A DNA stretch of 64,000 nt from Zizania palustris (Eukaryota; Streptophyta; Magnoliopsida; Poales; Poaceae), in assembly GCA_019279435.1 (NCBI GenBank), contig JAAALK010000082.1, positions 10,255,455 to 10,319,454 of the forward strand. The letters are read 5' to 3'. The position numbers were made by a program, and so were the translations under genes. Positions 57,516 to 64,000 of the stretch are shown piece by piece. Below the pieces are notes generated by a model. The model ran no database searches and was not told where the DNA came from. It saw only the letters and a program-made list of their open reading frames with translations. Position 1 is the stretch's first letter. Every line of letters begins with the position of its first letter.

Positions 57516-59493
57516 TGAGGAGCCATGCTGAATAGCGTGGGCCTCATGGCTCTAGAAGCGATGAGTCATTGTCAACGATAATCAACAAGGACTGAAGAAG
57601 AAAAGAGATCTGCTGTTTCATGGGCCGCGTGTGACTCAGGTACACGGGCAGCGAGCGACTGTCGGGCAGAGGAGGCTGCGAAGTCGGGCTGGCCCAATCC
57701 GGGTGCATGGGCCAGAAGCAGTAGAAGACCCACTGGGCTGTTGACCAGGACTGACTCAGGTACACGGGCGGTGAGCGATTGCCGGGCTGAGAGAGCTGCG
57801 GAGTCGGGCCGGCCCAATCCGGGTACCTGGTGCAAAGCTGGTGGAGGCTTTGTCAGTTTCGGCGTAAAACTGACAACCGTTGATTCTGTATCCGACTGTC
57901 CAGAAGAGTAGCTTCCGGATATGTCATCTGTTACTCTAGGCCCACAGTCAGTCAGTTGTGTCTGTAAAAATACCTAAGGGCAGTAGAGTCTTTTTCTGTA
58001 TTTTTGAGTCTGTAAAAACCCTAAGGGGCTGGTAGAATATTCCTAGTGTTGGGCTGCCTATAAATAGCACCCCAATCCCTAGGGTTTGGACTACCCTTTT
58101 GTGCTGAAATCAAATCCACCCATTGGGTCACTTTTGTCTCCCTTCTCTCTCCTGTGTGCGCCGCTAGGACTGGCTCCTCTCTGTTCTTGCATTATTTTGT
58201 CTCAAATTTGTTGGATGCTTTTAATCCTTGGTCTCTGGTGAATTTATTGCTTGCATCTTGTTCGGTTTGGGAAGTTAATGCCTTGGGCACGAGCTGGTGA
58301 TTTTATTTCTTGGGGAGAAGCTTCTTCTGTTGTTGGTGTTCTTCACGGTGGTAGTACTAGTTCTTGCTGTTGCAAGTAGTACTGCTTTACTGTAGCTACA
58401 GTGTTCGGCTGCAGCTTTTCACCTTCTATCGCCCAGCTTTTTGATCGAAGCTGACAGTCTCTTTTGCTTTTTCCTGGTGTGTCTGGCGAAGCTCGTTTCA
58501 GTGCGAAGCCCCTCAACTCCGTGAGGCAGGCTTCGATCGAACATCTTTAAAGACTTCGCTCAGACTTCGAACTTCGGTCTTTGTGTCTGAGTTGCTAGCT
58601 TCGAAGTTCTTCCTGTATTGGATAGCATCGCATACTTCGAACTAGCATACTCCGAATCTATCTGTTCGAAGTGCACACTTTGTTAGGCTTCGAAGTTGGG
58701 TTCGAAGTTTGTCTTTTCTGATAGACTTCGCTTGGATTTCTTTGTGGAGTGTCAGCCTTCGATTCTCCTTCCGAAGCTTTCCCTGTTCGAAGATAGAGTG
58801 TAGGCTTCGGACTTGCTTTTCTGTCGCGTGACAGACTTCGCTACTTTGTTCGAAGGTAGTCCGTCTGTTTTGTGTGTTCGAAGTTTTCTGTTCGAAGATT
58901 GTGCTTCGAAGCTCTCGGTTCAAGGTGTGTTCGAAGTTTTGTCTTCGAAGCCCTCACTTCGAAGCAGGCTCCGACTTTGTCACCTTGCTCCGAAGCTTTT
59001 GGTTCGAAGCTGTGTTCGAAGTCCTGTCTTCGAAGTGCATACTTCGAACCAAGCTCCGGCACTGCTTTTTACTTCGCTCCGAAGTACTCTTCGCACTAGC
59101 CTAGACAGTGACACCTTCGGCACTTCGGACAGACTCCATCATCAACCTCCGAAACATACCTCGACGTGCGAAGGGGGCTTCGCCAAGTCCCGAACAGGAG
59201 ACAACTTTGGAAAGTAACTTCTCTTTTCACTTTATACATACTTAGATTATTTCATTGAGAAGTATAGGCCTGTTACAACTTGTTTATCTGCCTAGTTGCA
59301 CCTTTTAGTTTTTCACTGTTTATCATCAGATGCTTCTAGGTTAGAAACCTTTAGACTTAGGCCTTCTGTTTATTTTCTGCTGCTTAGTCTTTTGAGGTGC
59401 GTTGGGTATTGGGAACAGGCCATTGATTCGAAAGAATTTTTTTAAGGCGCCCATTCACCCCCCCCCCCTCTGGTCGCTACTTTCGGTCCTACA
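57516..59493 (+). repeat. E8 3' LTR
   Basis: 1978 bp, nearly identical to the 5' LTR. The shorter C-run near the end accounts for most of the length difference. Confidence 0.96.
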
Positions 59494-59498
59494 CTTGT
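59494..59498 (+). repeat. Target site duplication of E8, right copy (cttgt)
   Basis: Identical to 49634-49638. The host exon resumes at 59499. Confidence 0.95.
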
Positions 59499-60615
59499 CA
59501 GACTCCAAGAGGAAGCTAGCCAGCTGTTAAACCAAAAGAATATTTTGACCACCGAAAATGCTAGACTTTCTGGGGTTCTAGGCGAAGTCACTTCGACGAA
59601 GGACGCGTTGAACGAAGACAAACTGAAGTCTGAGAAGGTGGCTGTGGAAGTTATGAATCAGTTGTTAGGTGTCCTGGAGTACTTCGGTACTACTGGGATA
59701 CTTCCTTCTGACGATAACATCACTCTTCTGCGCCGGTTGAAAAGGATCCAAGGAGTGGCGAAGCAGATGAAGACAGCGGGCATTAGATACGGAGAACTCT
59801 CCGGACAAGTGGCTGCTGTCGGCCAACTTCGCTACTACGAAGATCTGGGCCGATCGATAACTCCGGACGCAGGAGGTGGCCCAATCACCTTCGACGACGA
59901 GCGACTTCTGACACCTTCCGAAGGTGTGACTGCTGCCTGGCGAGCCTTCCAAACTTCATGGAGAGCCGAAAGTCGTTCCGCGATCAAGGCTTGGATCGAC
60001 GAAGGTCAACGCCAGAAGCAAGTTCGGACCCAAGCTTCAAGCAGTCAGCCTCCTCCGAACCCGCAGGTTTAGAAATACCTTAGGATTTTTGGCCATGTAA
60101 AGCTTTATGCTTATGAACATTTATCAATGAAAATTTGTTTGTCATATTTTTAGGCTTTGCCTCATACGGAAGATATCGAAGTGTTAGACTTTAACGACGA
60201 AGTTTGCTCATTATGGACCAACTTCGATCTTCTAAAAGCTTATAAACGTCCTCGATTTCTAATTCCTCGAGATGACTCCGGTGTAATTGCGCCCGAAGTA
60301 ATCAAAGATATACTGTCTTATATTAAAGAGGAAGAAAAAGAGGTTAACTTAAACACTTCATCCTCTGAAGACGTTATATGGTCTGAAGACGAAGATGAAG
60401 CTCAAAATAAAAAGCCCGAAGAACTTGGAAGCTGGGAAAGAAGCCCCGAACGGCTTCGAACTTGGGCCGAGCTTCAACAAGAACAGAAGGATTTTAGAGC
60501 TTCGAAGGGGGCAAGAGAGTTAAACGCAAAGTTGTTAGAACTCCCGGCGCTGGAACTAGTCGTTCCACCCCTAGCTCTAGGGACCGAAGAGGTCTTCGAT
60601 TCCTTCTTGGTATAG
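59499..60615 (+). pseudogene. E6 antisense gene, 3' part (rest of exon 4 and exon 5)
   Basis: Exon 4 continues in frame with 49638 (RLQEEASQLLNQKN, TTENARLSGVLGEV) and completes a long coiled coil, then a folded-looking region (GVLEYFGTTGILPSDDNITL, GVTAAWRAFQTSW). It ends NPQ at 60066. After intron 4, exon 5 (60154-60615) encodes an acidic tail (SSSEDVIWSEDEDEAQNKKP) ending EEVFDSFLV with TAG at 60613-60615. If intron 4 is not used, a stop follows at 60070-60072. Coiled coils usually mean self-association or partner binding; no enzyme motif is visible. Broken only by E8 and the exon 1 stop. Confidence 0.82.
60067..60153 (+). other. Intron 4 of E6 antisense gene
   Basis: 87 bases, donor gtttag (weak), acceptor catatttttag, phase 0. 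AT-rich. Retaining it would end the protein after one more residue. Confidence 0.65.
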
Positions 60616-60950
60616 ATACCAATTTTTCATGATGTAATCTCTAAACACATTCGTTTGAATAATGAATACCGATTTAAAATTGTCTCCATATTTACTAGCC
60701 CCTCTTTGGGTATAAGCAACTTCGAACTGTATTCAAAGATGGTTATGCGCAAAGAAAAAACTTCGGAGTACAATTTTCTGGGGGTTCGGAGCCCCTCTGC
60801 GATTTAAAGATCTTATAAAATGTCTTCGACTATTTGTAGTTTGAAGAATGGCAACTTAGTACCTTTGTTTTGTGAAAGAAATCACTTGAAATAACTTTCA
60901 AGATACCTTAGTATCTTAGATAATTTGTCACTTTGGACTGTGTTAACAGA
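60616..60950. other. E6 intergenic spacer, antisense gene 3' flank
   Basis: AT-rich, no ORF. aataatgaat near 60658 could serve as a poly(A) signal for the plus-strand gene. Confidence 0.45.
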
Positions 60951-60957
60951 TATTCGA

Positions 60958-61340
60958 AGCTCATGGCTCAAACTCTGTTTTGCTTTAGCCACCTTCAGCT
61001 CTTTTTTGCGATCTCTGTCGAACCAATGGCTCGGAGTTTGCAATGGTCTCTTTGGACTCTTTTTACGGATGTCTACCAGCCAATGGCTTGGACTCCATAT
61101 ATTTTGGCCACCTTCGGCTCTTTTTGCGGAAGTCTACCAGCCAATGGCTTGGACTTCGCAGGATTTGGCCACCTTCGGCTCTTTTTACGGAAGTCTACCA
61201 GCCAATGGCTTGGACTCCGCATGTTTTGGCCACCTTCGACTCTTTTTACGGAAGTCTACCAGCCAATGGCTTGGACTCCGTATGATGTGGTTTTGGGCTC
61301 TTTTACGGATGCCTACAAGTCGGTGGCTTGGACTCCAGAT
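60958..61340 (+). repeat. 60-bp tandem repeat in E6 3' region
   Basis: About six copies of a unit containing ggccaccttcggctcttttt, acggaagtctaccagccaat and ggcttggactccgcatgttt. The central copies are most alike and the outer ones decay. Frames across it are open in all phases and are artefacts. It lies between the convergent pol and antisense gene. Confidence 0.92.
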
Positions 61341-61543
61341 TATGTCAGCCCCCACGTCGGAAGCTTCGAACCAATGGTTCGAAGTTCGAAAATACGATCT
61401 AGCTTCATGACACTTCCCTCTCGGTCGACCCCGCGGTTCCAGTGCGTCTACTCGGAAGCTGGAAGTCTATGAGGGGAAGGCATTATCAGGACCATATGCT
61501 TTATTAATTTAGAAGATGATTACAAGTGAATTACAAGGAGCCC

Positions 61544-62938
61544 TTATGCGAAGTATCGCTTTAGGTGCTCCGCATGCCAAGTATGTGCTAACTCTTCACC
61601 TTCTAAATTAGCTAACTTAAAAGAGCCAGGGCGTCCTGAACGAACAATTAGGTATGGACCTTCCCATTTATTTCCTAACTTCTCTGGCGCTATAATGCTT
61701 CGTAGAACAAGATGACCCGGTCTTAGCTCATTGAGCTTAACCTTCAGGTCAAACCAAGCCTTCGTTTGCTGATGATACTTTGATAAATTTGCCATAGCTC
61801 GAAGTCTTGTTTCTTCTGATAAATCTAACGAAGTTTGCCTTTCTTCTTCAATCTCCGGTTCGGTGCTGCGAAACGATCCTCCTTTGAGCTCCGTTGGAGT
61901 CATAGCTTCATCTCCGAATAGTAGTCTGAATGGAGTAAAACCTGTGGACCTTGTTTGCGTAGTACGAATGGACCATAAAATCTTCGGAAGCTCTTCGGTC
62001 CACAGTCCTTTTGCTAGTCCTACTACCCTTCGATTTAGCCCTGACAAAATATTTCCATTGGCTCGTTCTACGGCTCCATTAGACTGAGGATGTCTTACTA
62101 CAGCAAAACATAACTGAATGCCTAGATCTTCGCAAAACTTCCTGAAGGGTTCTGCATCGAACTGTGTTCCATTATCAACTGTGAGTTGTCTAGGCACTCC
62201 GAACCGGCAAATGATATTCTTCCAGAAGAATTTCTGTACATTGTTCGAAGTGATAGCTGTCAAGGGCTCTGCTTCCACCCACTTAGAAAAATATTCAATA
62301 GCTACCACTGCGAACTTCAGATTTCCCTTGGCTACTGGAAAGGGTCCAATTAAATCCATACCCCATCTGGCCATAGGCCATACCGGAGCAATGACTTGAA
62401 GAGCTGTTGGTGGGTGATGACTTCGTCGACCCATCCACTGGCATCCTTGACAAGTGCGGACTAAGCTCTCCGCATCAGCTGTTATTGTAGGCCAGTAAAG
62501 CCCCTGGCGAAGTGTTTTTCCTACCAAAGCTCTAGGGGCTAAATGGCTACCACAAAGGCCTTCATGAATTTCTCGAAGAATTTCTTGGCCTTCGGCTTGA
62601 GATATACATCGGAGTAAAGGGGAACATACTCCGGCCTTGTATAAAATACCGTTGATTATTTGATAATTTCTAGCTCTAAGCTTTAATCTTGACAGCTGTG
62701 GCTCTTCGGGCAAATTTGTTCCTCCCTGTAAAAGTTCTATGATTGAATTTTTCCAATCTGCACTAGGAATGTAAAGAATCTCTGCAGAGAGAATTTGTGG
62801 CACCGAAGGTATACTGAGCTCCTCATAGAAAGCTTCTTCTGGCACATCCACAGCTCCGGCTGCAGCTTTTGCTAAGATTTCTGCTTGCACATTTTCTGCT
62901 CTTGGTATACTCCGAATGGAAATACCCTTGAAGTGTGC
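61544..62938 (-). pseudogene. E6 integrase
   Basis: Minus strand, 448 codons after the stop at 62939. Zinc-binding domain REIHEGLCGSHLAPRAL and RTCQGCQWMG. Catalytic core with GMDLIGPFPVAKGN, TVDNGTQFD and VRHPQSNGAVERANGNI, so D, D and E are all present. C-terminal part LRPGHLVLRSIIAPEKLGNK, ending EHLKRYFA at 61544. The domain itself looks intact; the TAA at 62939-62941 cuts it from the second RNase H. Confidence 0.92.
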
Positions 62939-64000
62939 TTAGATTTTACGGATTTCTTCTAAGTACTTTGCAAGCTGTGGATGCCGAACTTGGAAACTTT
63001 TATCTACGTGCCCTGCTACTATCTGAGAATCTGTCTTTATAATAATTCTTGTAGCCTCTAGAGCACATGCTTTTCGGAGTCCCAATAAAATCCCTTCATA
63101 CTCCGCTATATTATTGGTAGACTTAAAGTTGAGTCTTGCGGAGTACATTGCTCTTTGCCCTGAAGGCGAAATTAATACTGCTCCAATGCCTGGTCCTGAT
63201 TCTTGGAAAGCCCCATCGGAATAAACAGTCCAAACCCCGTCACTTGACTTCTCCGGAACCAAATTTGCAGGCGGAGTCCATTCTGCTACAAAATCTGCTA
63301 AGACTTGCGATTTGATTGCTGTCCTTGCCAGGAAAAATATGCCGAAGGGTGCTAGCTCAACTGCCCACTTCCCAATCCTTCCAGTGGAATCCTTACTTCG
63401 AAGCATATCTCCTAAAGGATACGAAGTTGGTACAATTACATTGTGTGCCAAAAAATAATGTCTTAATTTCCTCGAAGCCATTATCAGAGCATAAACGAAC
63501 TTCTCAAGTTCGGAGTATCTTGTCTTCGCTCCTGATAATGCTTCGGATAAAAAATAAACAGGATTTTGGACCAACTTCCCATTGAAATCCATTTCTCTGA
63601 CAAGGACTTGCGCTGACAGCAGAACCTGTAGCTGCAAGGTAAAGGAGTAGGGTTTCGTCCGCAGTAGGCACCGTGAGTGTAGCAAGATTGCTGAGATACT
63701 CTTTAATATCTTCAAAGCTTTTCTGACACTCCGGTGTCCATGCAAAATCTTCGGACCCTTTCAATGCTTTAAATATAGGCAAGCTTCTCTCCGCAGACCT
63801 TGATAAAAACCTGCTAAGTGCTGCCAGACGACCAGTCAGCTTTTGCACTTGCTTTAAATTTTTCGGAGGAGCCATCTTTTGTAGCGCAGTTATTTGAGTA
63901 GGGCTAGCTTCAATTCCCCTGCTTGAAACTAAATACCCTAACAACTTTCCAGCCTTAGCTCCGAAGATACATTTTTCGGGGTTAAGACGGATCCCACATC
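62939..64000 (-). pseudogene. E6 RT end, RNase H and second RNase H
   Basis: RT thumb and RNase H from the right edge (MLGYLVSSRGIEASPTQITA, LTGRLAALSRFLSRSAERS, LLLYLAATGSAVSA). A one-base frameshift near 63612 separates this from LVREMDFNGKLVQNPVYFLS. The second RNase H follows (WTVYSDGAFQESGPGIGAVL, LNFKSTNNIAEYEGILLGL, IIIKTDSQIVAGHV) and ends at a TAA at 62939-62941 where Tat relatives continue. Dual RNase H supports Tat lineage. RT catalytic boxes lie beyond the window. Confidence 0.9.

Larger units (their letters stand above)
49639..59493 (+). mobile_element. E8: complete, apparently intact Sirevirus-type Copia element
   Basis: 9855 bp with LTRs of 1980 and 1978 bp, TSD cttgt, initiator-Met PBS, one unbroken gag-pol frame, and a 1.36-kb 3' UTR with six polypurine tracts. 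Multiple polypurine tracts are a known hallmark of Sireviruses. By eye the LTRs differ at about four bases plus the length of a C-run, so this is the youngest visible insertion. It is the innermost level of the nest. Confidence 0.96.
46185..64000 (-). mobile_element. E6: Tat-lineage Gypsy element with spliced antisense gene, interrupted by E8
   Basis: On the minus strand pol enters from the right edge (RT end, RNase H, second RNase H, integrase, stop at 61544), then a 60-bp tandem repeat, then a plus-strand gene (60615 back to 47134) and a short 3' LTR (46185-46679). Two RNase H domains and an antisense ORF between pol and 3' LTR are known from plant Tat elements such as maize Grande. E8 sits at 49639-59493 inside the antisense gene. 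The 5' LTR and gag lie beyond 64000. Confidence 0.88.

Noticed and set aside
60958..61340. Possible CRISPR-like array
   Set aside because: Units are contiguous with no unique spacers, and the context is a plant retrotransposon.
60925..61472. Overlapping plus-strand ORFs with repeated W and L motifs
   Set aside because: All three frames are open across a 60-bp tandem repeat, so this is periodicity, not coding.

Overview
This window is plant nuclear DNA made almost entirely of nested LTR retrotransposons. I see no host gene. The element types point to a monocot, most likely a grass with a repeat-rich genome: Tat-lineage Gypsy elements with a second RNase H and antisense genes, a chromodomain Gypsy with LTRs starting TGTAACACCCC, a CRM-type Gypsy with LTRs starting TGATG, and Sirevirus-type Copia elements with several polypurine tracts. 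The organism is inferred only from these elements. Lineage names rest on motifs I can read, not on a phylogeny.

Layout. 1-1860 holds the decayed 5' part of a Copia element (minus). 1861-3011 is AT-rich sequence with CACTA-like subterminal motifs. From 3012 on, one nest fills the window. E1 (Tat Gypsy, minus) is seen in three pieces: 3012-8552, 20939-22533 and 30317-31364. It is split by E2 (8553-20938, minus, chromodomain Gypsy, TSD cgagt), by E3 (22534-30316, plus, CRM-like Gypsy, TSD cttct) and by E4 (from 31365, minus, Sirevirus). E4 is split by E5 (from 35939, minus, Tat type), E5 by E7 (from 40728, minus, Sirevirus), E7 by E6 (from 46185, minus, Tat type), and E6 by E8 (49639-59493, plus, complete Sirevirus, TSD cttgt). 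The chain E1>E4>E5>E7>E6>E8 is six levels deep. The far ends of E1, E4, E5, E7 and E6 lie beyond base 64000.

How the parts work together. E8 looks competent: 1980 and 1978 bp LTRs that are almost identical, PBS, one open gag-pol frame of 1489 codons, and polypurine tracts. E3 is young and complete but has one stop early in gag. E1, E2, E4, E5, E6 and E7 carry stops, frameshifts or insertions. The most unusual content is in E5 and E6. Between pol and the 3' LTR each carries a gene on the opposite strand, with its own TATA box and small introns at matching positions and phases. It encodes a protein with a putative gypsy-type transposon domain (PF04195-like) and, in E6, a long coiled coil. E8 landed inside the fourth exon of the E6 gene.
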